Shown here: piece by piece, positions 16,584 to 25,259 of the stretch | How positions within the stretch are numbered: position 1 is the stretch's first letter | Layout: each line of letters begins with the position of its first letter | From: Paracoccaceae bacterium | GTDB lineage: Bacteria; Pseudomonadota; Alphaproteobacteria; Rhodobacterales; Rhodobacteraceae | Length of the DNA stretch: 31,195 nt | NCBI GenBank assembly: GCA_002400675.1 | Contig: NVQY01000148.1 | Location: forward strand, 1 to 31,195 | Reading direction: 5' to 3' | Translations under genes and position numbers: made by a program | Notes under the pieces: model-generated | What the model saw: only the letters and a program-made list of their open reading frames with translations | Told to the model about the DNA's origin: nothing | Databases searched by the model: none

Positions 16584-17588
16584 ATGTCCACACGCCCTGT
16601 TCGCATTGCCATCAATGGATTTGGCCGGATCGGCCGGTCCGTGCTGCGGCTGTTGGCCACGTCGCGGCGCGATAACCCGTTCGAGTTGGTGGCGATCAAC
16701 GATATCGCGCCGCTGAAATCCTGCGCCTATCTGTTTCAGTACGACAGCGTGTTTGGCCCCTTTCCCGGCACCGTGGACCATGGTGAAAATGCGCTGGTCG
16801 TCGACGGCACGCAGATTGCGTTTCATTGCGTCGAGGATATTCGCGATCTGGACTTGTCGGGTGTTGATATTCTGCTGGAATGCACCGGGGCCGCCGGGGG
16901 CCGGGCGCGCGCGGCGCGTGGGTTAGAGGCGGGGGCGGACACGGTTCTGATCTCGGGGCCATCGGCGGCGGCGGATGTTACCGTGGTGTTGGGCGCGAAC
17001 GACGCTGATCTGGGGGATCATCGGATCATTTCCAATGCGTCCTGTACCACCAATGCCTTGGCACCGTTGTTGAAGATTCTGGACGGCGAATGGGGGGTCA
17101 TCAGCGGGCACATGACCACGGTGCATTGTTATACTGGGTCGCAGCCAACGATCGACAAACCGCGCGACGATCTGGCCCGAAGCCGGGCGGCGGCGCTGTC
17201 GATGGTGCCGACCACCACCTCTGCCGGGAAGCTGATCGGTGAGGTATTGCCAAACCTCAAGGGGCGGATCGAAGCGCGGGCAATCCGGGTGCCGACCGCC
17301 AGTGTGTCGGCCATTGATCTGACGGTTCAGACCCGCGTGCCCGTGGATGCAGGCATGGTGAACGACCGGTTACAGCAGCTAGCGGCGCAGTCACCCCTGT
17401 TGGGTTGGATCACCCAGCCGCTGGTGTCGACCGACCTGCGCGGGCGGCCGGAATCGATCATTCTGAGCGGGCCGGAAACGTCGGTGTCCGTTGGCGGAAT
17501 GCTGCGGTTGTTTGGCTGGTATGATAATGAGTGGGGGTTTTCCAACCGTCTGCTGGACATGGCTATTCTGATTGCCGCCCGAAAGTAG
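16584..17588 (+). CDS. Type I glyceraldehyde-3-phosphate dehydrogenase, divergent paralogue
   Basis: A 334-residue GAPDH that interconverts glyceraldehyde-3-phosphate and 1,3-bisphosphoglycerate. It has INGFGRIGRSVLR for NAD binding, the catalytic C154 in SNASCTTN, the helper H181 in TTVHCYT, and WYDNEWGFSNRL at the end. The acidic residue in AINDI (D40) and the leucine in RDDLARSRAAA suggest NAD rather than NADP. Several normally constant positions differ (HCYTGSQPTIDKPR instead of the common form), so it is probably a second, specialised gap gene or an erythrose-4-phosphate dehydrogenase-like one. The ATG at 16584 is chosen; a GTG at 16566 is possible. It starts 91 bp after bhcD on the same strand, so co-expression with the BHAC for gluconeogenesis is conceivable. 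Confidence 0.85.
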   Translation: MSTRPVRIAINGFGRIGRSVLRLLATSRRDNPFELVAINDIAPLKSCAYLFQYDSVFGPFPGTVDHGENALVVDGTQIAFHCVEDIRDLDLSGVDILLECTGAAGGRARAARGLEAGADTVLISGPSAAADVTVVLGANDADLGDHRIISNASCTTNALAPLLKILDGEWGVISGHMTTVHCYTGSQPTIDKPRDDLARSRAAALSMVPTTTSAGKLIGEVLPNLKGRIEARAIRVPTASVSAIDLTVQTRVPVDAGMVNDRLQQLAAQSPLLGWITQPLVSTDLRGRPESIILSGPETSVSVGGMLRLFGWYDNEWGFSNRLLDMAILIAARK

Positions 17589-17652
17589 CGACAGGTTTGG
17601 CAGTGCACGCGGACCCTGCGCCGGGGCGGTCTGGCGGCGATCTAAACCCTTG

Positions 17653-18936
17653 TCACGCGACAGATCCACCCTTGGGCGTGGACCCGTTACCCCATTGCAT
17701 AATACGCCGCCAGAACGAGATTTTCGGCGGTGTCGGGTCGAGATAGGGGATCATCACCACCGGGTTGAAACCCAGTTCGCGTTTCATCTGTGCGGCGGTG
17801 CGGATCACCGGGTTGCGCAGCTCTGCCCAGAACGCCAGCGCCACGCCAAGGGCGATGCTTAGTATGCCGCCAAGAACTGCCATCCGTTTGCGCCCGCCGG
17901 TGACCGGGAAATCCGGCAGGGCGGCGGCTTCTATCACCGTCAGGTTTTCGCCTTGCCGGGCATTTTCGATGCGCAATCCCACCTCGGCCTCGGCCCGGTG
18001 GGTCGACATCACGTCAAGCTGGCTGCGCAACAGACGCGTCTGACGGTCGTACACCCCCAGTTTGCGTTCGATTTCCGGCGAGGTGTTCAGCGAATTCTCA
18101 AGGTCGCTCTTGCGGTCCTGCAACAGTTGCCGCTGGGCGGACATGGTTGCCAGTTGCTCGTCCAAATCCTCTTGTTTGCGCTTGGCTGTTGCGCGGCGTT
18201 CGGTGCGTTGCACGTCTTCGGCCTCGCGGTTGACCAGGATGATTTCCCGATCCAACAGCAACAACGCCTGATTCAGATTGCCGATTTCCCTCCGCCTGAA
18301 TTCGACGCTGCCGGGCAACGCCAGATAGTTTTCGTTGCGGAACTCGGCAATCTGCGCCTCCAGGGTATCCATTTCCGCGCTAAGTTCTTCCTCTTGCGCG
18401 CTAAAGAACGCCAAAGTTTCGCGCGCCTGTTCAATGCGTGAATTGACGCTAAGCGCGATGGTGCGGCGCGACAATTCGCTTGCCACTTGCTGGGCCTGCG
18501 CGGCGATGGGCATTTCGGCGGTGATCGACAGAACGGCGACCGTGCCGTCATCGGAATAGCCTTCGCGTGCTGCGGCCACGCCTTCGATTTTCACAGCCTT
18601 GCGAAAACGATCCACCAGTTCGCTGGGTTTCAGGTCAGGAAATTCGGCGTAAAGATTGTAGGCACCGATGATCTCAAGCAGGCTTCCACGCGTCATCAGG
18701 CGCTGTTCGATCAGTTGCAGGCGGCGGGCCGATGACCCGGCCACCGTGGAGGGGGCGAGATCGTTGGCAATCATCGGGCGGGCAATCTGGATCACTTCGG
18801 TGGCGCTGTAGAGATGCTTTTGGCTAAGCGCGAAAAGCAGGGAAAACACGCTTCCCAGCAGGGTGACAAACAATATCAGTCGCGCCCGGCGGCGCAGCAT
18901 GTCGATCAGGTCGTCCAAGGTGTTGATCGGGCCCAT
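17653..18936 (-). CDS. Wzz/GumC-like polysaccharide chain-length/export protein
   Basis: An inner-membrane protein of 427 residues with Wzz topology: an N-terminal membrane helix (RLILFVTLLGSVFSLLFAL, about residues 19-37), a large periplasmic part, and a second helix near the C-terminus (MAVLGGILSIALGVALAFW). Residues about 165-320 are rich in Glu, Arg, Gln and Leu and likely form long coiled coils. It lacks an attached tyrosine-kinase domain; that role would be supplied by the separate CpsD-like protein encoded 103 bp upstream. It is the last gene of the sugar transferase/ATPase/Wzz set and converges on the GAPDH gene with 64 bp between them. It probably sets polymer length or supports export of an exopolysaccharide. 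Confidence 0.88.
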   Translation of the reverse strand: MGPINTLDDLIDMLRRRARLILFVTLLGSVFSLLFALSQKHLYSATEVIQIARPMIANDLAPSTVAGSSARRLQLIEQRLMTRGSLLEIIGAYNLYAEFPDLKPSELVDRFRKAVKIEGVAAAREGYSDDGTVAVLSITAEMPIAAQAQQVASELSRRTIALSVNSRIEQARETLAFFSAQEEELSAEMDTLEAQIAEFRNENYLALPGSVEFRRREIGNLNQALLLLDREIILVNREAEDVQRTERRATAKRKQEDLDEQLATMSAQRQLLQDRKSDLENSLNTSPEIERKLGVYDRQTRLLRSQLDVMSTHRAEAEVGLRIENARQGENLTVIEAAALPDFPVTGGRKRMAVLGGILSIALGVALAFWAELRNPVIRTAAQMKRELGFNPVVMIPYLDPTPPKISFWRRIMQWGNGSTPKGGSVA

Positions 18937-19039
18937 AATCTGTTTCCCAAGTCCTGTATCGGTGTGTTCCCGCGCACATCAGCGCGATCAGATGGCGGGC
19001 AGATGACGGGCCGGTAGCCTGACATCTGGTAAAGTAGTG

Positions 19040-19948
19040 TCAGGCGTCTGCGTCTTCGCCGCCAGCCGTGCGGGCGCGGTTAAGGATGATCCCCAAAAGC
19101 TGGGATTGCCCCTTGAGGGTGCGTTCGCAGGCGGCGATATGCTTGGCCGTTGTCCGGGTGCCGTCCGCAACCATCAGAACCCCGTCAACATGCGGCAGAA
19201 ACGCCGCCAGATCGTCATATTCCAGGATCGGTGGCAGATCATAGATCACCACATCAGGCCGCAGCGATTGCGTCATCAGGTCAAGCGTTTCACCACTGCG
19301 CGCGTCATGCAGGATTTCGGCGGCCGCGTCGTCGGGGGCCGATATCAGGCCAAGCCCCAGTGTCTTGGACGCGCGCACAAGATGCTGTTCCATTGGCACA
19401 TTGCCGGCCAGAAACCCGCGCATGTCGCCAACGCCCTGCATGTTCAGCGTCGCCGCAATACCCGGATTGCGGTGGTTGAGGTCCATCAGAACCGTGCGGC
19501 TACCGGGGATGCGAGCCAGACTTTGCGCCAGATTGATTGCGGTAAAAGTGGTGCCACACCCCTCAGTGGGCGAAGCGATGGCGATCCGGCCCCAACCGTG
19601 GGCGCGCAGCGCTTGCAGCAGGCGCGTACGCAACAGATCGAACGCCTTTGCCCCCGGATCGCGGCGAAAGTAATTGACCAAAGGCGAACCGGGCAGGAAT
19701 TGCCGCTGCACGTCGGCAGGCGCCAGCGGGAGGGTGTCCCATTCATCCAAAAGCGGCGTGTTGGTGGCAAGCGAAACCGGCAGCGAGCCATCCGTATGGG
19801 CGACAAGCGCGGACCCGGTCGCACGGTTCGAGACACCGCGCCGGAACCGTTTATTCTTGCGATTGGTCATGGGGCGTCCACCCTGACTGTGCGGCGGGGG
19901 CCCCGTGCGATCATCAGCGTCACCAAGCAAAAACGACTGGTCATTCAT
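19040..19948 (-). CDS. CpsD/CapB-like polysaccharide ATPase with degenerate Walker A motif
   Basis: A 302-residue MinD/BY-kinase-fold protein of exopolysaccharide synthesis, normally the cytoplasmic partner of a Wzz-type protein. The P-loop position reads SPTEGCGTTFTAINLA, with Thr where the ATP-binding Lys of GKT/GKS is expected; the codon is ACC. The second acidic residue of the Walker A' motif is also changed (LMDLNHRNPG). The Walker B-like VVIYDLPP is kept. The C-terminus lacks a tyrosine cluster. The start at 19948 follows GGAGGGAGG; a longer frame upstream overlaps the sugar transferase and is ignored. It may be a non-kinase regulator, or use a variant nucleotide site. Gene order sugar transferase-ATPase-Wzz indicates one operon. 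Confidence 0.82.
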   Translation of the reverse strand: MNDQSFLLGDADDRTGPPPHSQGGRPMTNRKNKRFRRGVSNRATGSALVAHTDGSLPVSLATNTPLLDEWDTLPLAPADVQRQFLPGSPLVNYFRRDPGAKAFDLLRTRLLQALRAHGWGRIAIASPTEGCGTTFTAINLAQSLARIPGSRTVLMDLNHRNPGIAATLNMQGVGDMRGFLAGNVPMEQHLVRASKTLGLGLISAPDDAAAEILHDARSGETLDLMTQSLRPDVVIYDLPPILEYDDLAAFLPHVDGVLMVADGTRTTAKHIAACERTLKGQSQLLGIILNRARTAGGEDADA

Positions 19949-20018
19949 GATCCTCCCTCCGTGCCCATTTCGCCGCAATGGGCGACGGACAGACAGGTGT
20001 ATCCTAGCCCATCCATTG

Positions 20019-20813
20019 TCAGTAACCGGTCTGGCGCACAACGACACCAACGGTTCTGATCAACAAACCAATATCAAACCTCAGCGACATGTCGCTGTAA
20101 TATTGCGCATCGACCTTGCAGCGAACCGAAAACCGGTTTTCGTTGCGCGCCGACACCTGCCACAGCCCGGTAATCCCCGGTTGTACGGCAAAATACGCCT
20201 GCGCGTCGCCATATAGCGGCAGTTGCTCGGGCATCATCGGGCGCGGGCCGACAAGGCTCATCTCGCCTTTCAGGACATTCCACAACTGCGGCAACTCGTC
20301 CAGAGACGTGGCCCGCAGAAACCCTCCGACCGGGGTGATCCGCGGGTCGCATTTCAGCTTTTGTGTGGTTTCCCATTCTTCACGCAACGCGGGGTCGTTT
20401 TCCAGATAGGTGGCCAGCAGATCATCCGCATCCCGTACCATCGTGCGCAATTTGAGGATAGAAAACCGACTGCCATCCTTGCCCAGCCGGTCCTGCCGAT
20501 AAAACGGCCGCCCACCCTCAAACGCAAGCGCAAGGGCGCAAAACGCGATCAGCGGGACGGACACTGGCAAGGTGGCGAGCACAAACAGGACATCGCAAAT
20601 CCTTTTGCCTACGCCGCGATACAGCGAATGGGCCGGCTTGGCGGGTGGCTGTTCGACAATTTTGGGACCAACAGCGGCAAACCGATGGTTTCTATTGGCG
20701 GGGACACCCGTTGCCCAGGCCATTTGACCAACGTGATGCACAGAATGATGCGCCGAGTGGCGCACCGGGTGCATCAACTGCGATGAAATCCCGTCTGACT
20801 CGTAATTCTTCAT
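20019..20813 (-). CDS. ExoY-like polyprenyl glycosylphosphotransferase (sugar transferase)
   Basis: Starts repeat-unit assembly by moving a sugar phosphate onto undecaprenyl phosphate at the inner membrane. The single hydrophobic segment CDVLFVLATLPVSVPLIAFCALAL is followed by the catalytic core: FYRQDRLGKDG, ILKLRTM, DPRITPVGGFLRATSLDELPQLWNVLKGEMSLVGPRPM and PGITGLWQVSAR. The N-terminal 70 residues are His- and Ala-rich and poorly conserved. Starts are possible at 20813 and 20831; 20813 has GGTGGGG upstream and is preferred (264 residues). It is the first gene of the three-gene polysaccharide operon, 70 bp before the CpsD-like gene. It belongs to the short ExoY group rather than the long WbaP group. 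Confidence 0.9.
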   Translation of the reverse strand: MKNYESDGISSQLMHPVRHSAHHSVHHVGQMAWATGVPANRNHRFAAVGPKIVEQPPAKPAHSLYRGVGKRICDVLFVLATLPVSVPLIAFCALALAFEGGRPFYRQDRLGKDGSRFSILKLRTMVRDADDLLATYLENDPALREEWETTQKLKCDPRITPVGGFLRATSLDELPQLWNVLKGEMSLVGPRPMMPEQLPLYGDAQAYFAVQPGITGLWQVSARNENRFSVRCKVDAQYYSDMSLRFDIGLLIRTVGVVVRQTGY

Positions 20814-20831
20814 AAACCGAAACCCCACCAT

Positions 20832-21257
20832 CGGAACTCAAACAGACCATTCCGGCCCCGTTGAGGCACCGGTTTGAATACGCATTTTGGCTTTTCCCCG
20901 TTTGGACCCGGCACCTGATACAGCAGCAGATGCCTGCGATCGTTCAGGGACAAATTCCTGCCCCAAAAAAGCCACGTTAGGAAAATAGCCCGAGAACGGC
21001 GGAATTTAAGATTTACACCAGAAACAGTTTGTTTCCGTCCAATTCAGGGCAAATCAGCCCGGTTTTGGTGGGACTTCAATGATTTCCTTGAAACCGCCCG
21101 ATCCAATGCCCCCGAATGACCGGGGATTGTTTCCCAAAGCGGTCATGCACAGACCCCGGTGATCCCCGGGAGAGCGTTTGATTCTCTTGGTCGCGCGGGA
21201 CAATTTGCCAAAGAGCAGAGCGCGTGCAAACACGCCCCCATTGCTGCGCCGGGCGGT
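20832..21257. other. Gene-free stretch upstream of the exopolysaccharide operon
   Basis: About 426 bp between the sugar transferase gene and the 3' end of the AraC-type gene, both on the minus strand. No convincing coding frame was found. It holds an inverted repeat GAAAC-AGTTT-GTTTC (21021-21035) and A/T-richer DNA around 20950-21035, where the operon's promoter probably lies. No clear -35/-10 pair with 17-bp spacing was recognised. Confidence 0.6.
21021..21035. promoter_or_regulatory. Inverted repeat upstream of polysaccharide operon
   Basis: GAAAC and GTTTC arms flank a five-base centre, about 210 bp upstream of the sugar transferase start. It could be an operator for a polysaccharide regulator, but with only five-base arms a chance match is possible. 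Confidence 0.3.
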
Positions 21258-22271
21258 TCAGCCGTTGCGAAACACGCCGGGTGTTTTTCCCGTCCATCGT
21301 TTGAACGCATCACTAAAACTGCTAAGCCCCGAGTAGCCCAGCAAAAAAGCGATTTCGGCAAGAACCAGGCTGCTGTCGCGCAAATAGCTCAGCGCCAACG
21401 ATTTGCGCAGTTCCTCAAGCACTTTGAAAAAGGTTGTCCCGTCGCCCGACAACCGGCGCGACAAGGTGCGCGGACTCATCCCAAGGGCGCGCGCGACGTC
21501 TTCGAGGGTGGCCTCGCCCAGCGACAGGCGGTCCGATATCAGCCGTTCCACGTCGACCACCAGAGTCGGGGTGTTGTCGTGCGCCTTGATTTCCAGCGCG
21601 TGTTCGCAACAGTTCCTGAGAACCTTGTACAATTCACTGTCGGCGGTCGCCAAAGGCAGGTCCAGATCCGCAGCTTTGAATTTGATAGAGTTTTCGCGGC
21701 TGCCAAAATGAACCTTGCAGCCAAAGTATTTCTCAAACGCTGCGATGTTTTCATTGCGCGCGTGGCAAAAGGTGACCTGTTCGGGGTAAATCCTTCGGTT
21801 TGCGGCGTTGTAGAGGAAATTCATCAGCCCAGCGGCGGCAAATTCGACAAACTGACGCCGCCGTACACTTTCTGGTACGCGGAAATGCCAGGTAAGCGTG
21901 CCGTCAACTGGCAGCCTGTCACAATCTATCTCGATCGCATCGCTGAACACCCGGCGATAGCGTTCCAGATTTTTCAACAGGTCCATAACCGTGGGCGACG
22001 ACACTCCAATAAAATAGATCAGCCCTGCGCGGCGTGTCAGCCGCTTTTGGCCACAGGTAAATCCCAGCAGGTCATTATTGGCAATCTGCGCGGCGTTCTC
22101 ATAAAACGCGGCGATCCGGTCAAATTCCACCACCGGGTGTTCCGGTTCCAGCATCTCTTTGGTCAGCCCGTGGTCCCGGTAGATCTGTTGTTCCGTGAAC
22201 CCCCGGTCAAGCAGGTCCTGCGCCAGCGTTTTGGCATAGACCGCCCCGTGGGTCGGATAGTGAGCACGCAT
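21258..22271 (-). CDS. AraC-family transcriptional regulator (OruR/arabinose-binding-domain type)
   Basis: A 337-residue regulator with an N-terminal AraC_binding-2-like sensor domain (about 1-210) and a C-terminal double HTH (about 235-335). The C-terminal part contains EDVARALGMSPRTLSRRL in the first helix-turn-helix and AEIAFLLGYSGLSSFSDAFKRWTGKTP in the second, which is the strongest family signature. The overall architecture is like OruR and related regulators of amino-acid or hydroxy-acid use. It is divergent from a LysR gene across 292 bp. Its target cannot be deduced; the nearby TRAP cluster and the polysaccharide operon are both candidates. Confidence 0.9.
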   Translation of the reverse strand: MRAHYPTHGAVYAKTLAQDLLDRGFTEQQIYRDHGLTKEMLEPEHPVVEFDRIAAFYENAAQIANNDLLGFTCGQKRLTRRAGLIYFIGVSSPTVMDLLKNLERYRRVFSDAIEIDCDRLPVDGTLTWHFRVPESVRRRQFVEFAAAGLMNFLYNAANRRIYPEQVTFCHARNENIAAFEKYFGCKVHFGSRENSIKFKAADLDLPLATADSELYKVLRNCCEHALEIKAHDNTPTLVVDVERLISDRLSLGEATLEDVARALGMSPRTLSRRLSGDGTTFFKVLEELRKSLALSYLRDSSLVLAEIAFLLGYSGLSSFSDAFKRWTGKTPGVFRNG

Positions 22272-22563
22272 GATATCAGCCCCTTTGCCACTGGAAACAA
22301 GGACGGCGTAGACGCGTGTGCAATCGTCGTAACGTAAATGGGCAGTTCATTGGAAAATAGCCTGAAACACTGTGTTGCCCCCATCATAACACCGTATTTC
22401 AGATATTCGCCTGCTATTTGGCGGCGATTCCGAATCTTTTGACCTGCATTCCCGGTCGCCCTGCGCGCCCGATCCCCAGATATATAGTGGACAGGGCAAG
22501 GGGCACGATGAGGTCCCCGGCCCTCGCCCAACCAAAAAAATTCAAACCAAGGCGGGACAAATT

Positions 22564-23448
22564 ATGAGCAGATTGATTGAAATGGAAGCCTTTGCCACGG
22601 TGATCGAAGAGGGCGGATTCACCGACGCCGCCCGCAAGATGGGGATTTCGAAATCGTCGGTCTCGAAACATGTCACATCACTGGAATCGCGTCTTGGCGC
22701 GCGCCTGCTTAGCCGCACCACCCGAAGTGTGAACCCGACCGAAATCGGCCTTGCCTATTATGATCGCACCGCCCGGATTCTGAACGATGCCGGCGAGGCG
22801 GATGCCTTGGTGGCGGCCCTGCACGCGACGCCTTCGGGGGCGCTGCAAGTCAGCGCACCCAATGATTTCGGGGCGCATATGGTGGCCCCGCTGATGGGGT
22901 CGTTCCTGAAAACCTACCCCGAGATTTCGGTGAACCTTGAACTGGGGCGGCGGGATGTGGACCTGATGGGGGACGGGTTTGACCTTGCCATCCGCATGGG
23001 CGAACAAAAGGACAGCACCCTGCGCAGCCGCAAGCTGTGCGATGTGGAGCACCGCCTTGTGGCCAGCCCGGCCTACCTGTCGGAACACGGCGCGCCGCAG
23101 CAGGTTGCCGACCTGATAGATCACAGCCTGTTGCAATCGTCCAACCGCCCGGGTCAGGGAATATGGAAACTGACCACCCCGGACGGGGCCAAGATGCGGC
23201 TAAGCGCCAATGGAGGCTTTTGCGTCAATGACGGGCAAGTGTTGTTGCAGGCGGCAATGTCAGGAATGGGGATCGCGTGGTTGCCCGACTTCCTTTACCG
23301 CGAGGCGCTGAATGACGGGTCGCTGGTTCAGGTTTTGCCGTCGCTGCCGAGGGACAGCCAAAGCGTGTATATGGTGTTCCCGCCGGGGCGGTTCACCCAC
23401 CCCAAGACCCGCGCGTTTATCGACTTTCTGGCGGCTGTGCGGTTTTGA
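22564..23448 (+). CDS. LysR-family transcriptional regulator
   Basis: A 294-residue LysR-type regulator. The N-terminal winged HTH is clear (FATVIEEGGFTDAARKMGISKSSVSKHVTSLESRLGARLLSRTTRSV, residues about 9-55), followed by the periplasmic-binding-like effector domain (from about 90), including PLMGSFLKTYPEISVNLELGRR and GMGIAWLPDFL. It resembles the CrgA/DsdC-like group. GGCGGGAC lies before the start. It is divergent from the AraC-type gene and converges on dctM with 27 bp between. LysR regulators often control a divergent gene; here that neighbour is itself a regulator, which is unusual. Target and inducer are unknown. Confidence 0.9.
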   Translation: MSRLIEMEAFATVIEEGGFTDAARKMGISKSSVSKHVTSLESRLGARLLSRTTRSVNPTEIGLAYYDRTARILNDAGEADALVAALHATPSGALQVSAPNDFGAHMVAPLMGSFLKTYPEISVNLELGRRDVDLMGDGFDLAIRMGEQKDSTLRSRKLCDVEHRLVASPAYLSEHGAPQQVADLIDHSLLQSSNRPGQGIWKLTTPDGAKMRLSANGGFCVNDGQVLLQAAMSGMGIAWLPDFLYREALNDGSLVQVLPSLPRDSQSVYMVFPPGRFTHPKTRAFIDFLAAVRF

Positions 23449-23475
23449 AACCTGTGTGGCAGGGGCCTGTGCGTC

Positions 23476-24771
23476 CTAGCCGCCATACCCCAGCAGGCGC
23501 GGGAACCACAGCACAAGGTCGGGCACCAGCGTGATAATCAACAGGGCCACAATCAACGCCAGAAGGAACGGCCACACTTCGACGATCATATCGCGCATCG
23601 GCGCGCCGGTGGTGGCGTTGATCACAAATAGCAAGACTCCGTAAGGTGGGGTGATCAGGCCGATCATGGTGTTGACGACGACAACGACTCCGAAATGCAC
23701 CAGATCAATGCCGAGTTCGCGCGCAGCGGGCAAAAAGATCGGAATGATCACCAGCAGAATCGTCGTGGCATCCAGAAACGCGCCCAGCAGCAACAGAAAC
23801 AGATTGACCATCAGCAGAAATTCCACCGGCGACAGGTCGATGGTGCCCAGATAGGCCGACACGGTGTTGGGGATATTTTCGCTGGCAACGATATAGTTGA
23901 AGATCAGCGCGCCACCGATCACCAGCCCCACCGAGGACGACGACCGCGCGCTGTTTGACAACAGGTCATAGGTGTCGCGCAGGCTGATCGCCCGGTAAAA
24001 CACCGCTGCCAGCAGGAACGCATAGGTGGCGGCGACCGCCGCGGCCTCGGTCGGGGTGGTGGCACCGCCATAGATGCCGAACAACAGGATAACCGGCATC
24101 AACAGCGCCGGAAAGGCGTTGACGGTGATGCGCGGCAACTCGCGGATCGGGGTCGGCGTTTCCAGCGCGAAATTCCGTTTCACCGAAATGCGCGCAACCA
24201 TGACCATCAATACAGCCGCCATCAACAGGCCGGGCACAATGCCACCCAGAAACAGGTAGCCGACCGAGGTGTCGGAAACCAACGCATACATCACCATCGG
24301 GATCGACGGCGGGATCACCGGGCCGATGGTCGCAGAGGCGGCGGTGATCGCGGCGGCAAAGCCGATCGGATAGCGGCCGTTCTTGGTCATCATCTCGATG
24401 ATGATCTTGCCTATGCCGGCGGCGTCGGCGATGGCCGACCCGGACATGCCGGAAAATATCAGGCTGGCAACCACGTTCACATGGCCTAACCCTCCGCGAA
24501 AACGACCAACAACCGCGACGCAGAAATTCAGCAACCGGTCACTGATTGTGCCCGCGTTCATGATATTGGCAGCGACGATGAACAGCGGCACCGCCAGCAG
24601 GATAAAGCTGTTGTAGAGGCCCTGAAGGATCTGTTCCGCCGCCAGCGCCAGATCCTGCCCGGTCATGCCCAGATAAGACACCGCCGCCACGATCATGGCC
24701 ACGGCGATTGGCGCGCCAAAGGCCGACAGTATGAACAGGATGGCCAGACAGGCCAGAAACGCGATGCTCAT
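23476..24771 (-). CDS. dctM: TRAP transporter large permease (DctM)
   Basis: A 431-residue, very hydrophobic membrane protein consistent with about 12 helices, the ion-coupled channel subunit of a TRAP transporter. Family segments include GAPIAVAMIVAAVSYLGMTG, LLAVPLFIVAANIMNAG, GHVNVVASLIFSGMSGSAIADAAGIG and ATIGPVIPPSIPMVMYA, and near the end VNTMIGLITPPYGVLLFV. Its start overlaps the dctQ stop by four bases, so translation is coupled. It is the third gene of dctP-dctQ-dctM and converges with the LysR gene. Uptake is driven by Na+ or H+ gradients; the substrate is set by DctP. Confidence 0.95.
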   Translation of the reverse strand: MSIAFLACLAILFILSAFGAPIAVAMIVAAVSYLGMTGQDLALAAEQILQGLYNSFILLAVPLFIVAANIMNAGTISDRLLNFCVAVVGRFRGGLGHVNVVASLIFSGMSGSAIADAAGIGKIIIEMMTKNGRYPIGFAAAITAASATIGPVIPPSIPMVMYALVSDTSVGYLFLGGIVPGLLMAAVLMVMVARISVKRNFALETPTPIRELPRITVNAFPALLMPVILLFGIYGGATTPTEAAAVAATYAFLLAAVFYRAISLRDTYDLLSNSARSSSSVGLVIGGALIFNYIVASENIPNTVSAYLGTIDLSPVEFLLMVNLFLLLLGAFLDATTILLVIIPIFLPAARELGIDLVHFGVVVVVNTMIGLITPPYGVLLFVINATTGAPMRDMIVEVWPFLLALIVALLIITLVPDLVLWFPRLLGYGG

Positions 24772-25253
24772 GTAGGGGTCTTTCCCGGGTCGGCGCGCAT
24801 GATGGTGACAATCCCCCAGACCGAGCGGGTAATCATCGCCACGGCAAAGATCAGGTAGATCGCGAACACATAGTCAAAGCGAACCTTCAACAGCGATGTC
24901 TTTTCGATCTTCATAAAGCTGACGAAATCGTAGGTCGCCGGCAGCGAGATCACGAATGCGGCGATGATGCTAAGGCCGGTCAACAGAACATAGACTTTTC
25001 TGGTTGCCGGCCCCGCCGCATCAATCAGGATGGTGAACCGCACATGGTCCTGTTCTTTCAGGGTAAAGGCAGAAGACCAGAACACCAGCCAAAGCCAGCT
25101 AAGCAAACACGCCTCAAGCGTCCAGCCCAACGGTTGGCGGAAAACATAGCGGCTGACGATTTGCAGAATGAACGACAGAAAAATGGCGGTGAGAAGCCCC
25201 ACCGCCACATTGTCAGCCCGTCTCTGAAGCCACTTCAGAACAGAACGTGTCAT
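24768..25253 (-). CDS. dctQ: TRAP transporter small permease (DctQ)
   Basis: A 161-residue membrane protein with four predicted helices, the small partner of DctM. The sequence holds the usual ISRYVFRQPLGWTLEACLLSWLWLVFWSSAF segment with the family's polar pair just before EQDHVRFTIL. It starts six bases after the end of dctP and overlaps dctM by four. The tight packing indicates one transcript dctP-dctQ-dctM. Nothing odd is seen; the product has normal length. Confidence 0.93.
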   Translation of the reverse strand: MTRSVLKWLQRRADNVAVGLLTAIFLSFILQIVSRYVFRQPLGWTLEACLLSWLWLVFWSSAFTLKEQDHVRFTILIDAAGPATRKVYVLLTGLSIIAAFVISLPATYDFVSFMKIEKTSLLKVRFDYVFAIYLIFAVAMITRSVWGIVTIMRADPGKTPT

Positions 25254-25259
25254 AGCCGG

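Noticed and set aside
21076..21297. Short minus-strand frame downstream of and overlapping the AraC gene end
   Set aside because: It has no ribosome binding site or domain and overlaps the AraC coding end in another frame.
21159..22337. 392-codon plus-strand frame over the AraC gene
   Set aside because: Antisense to a protein with two clear helix-turn-helix motifs.
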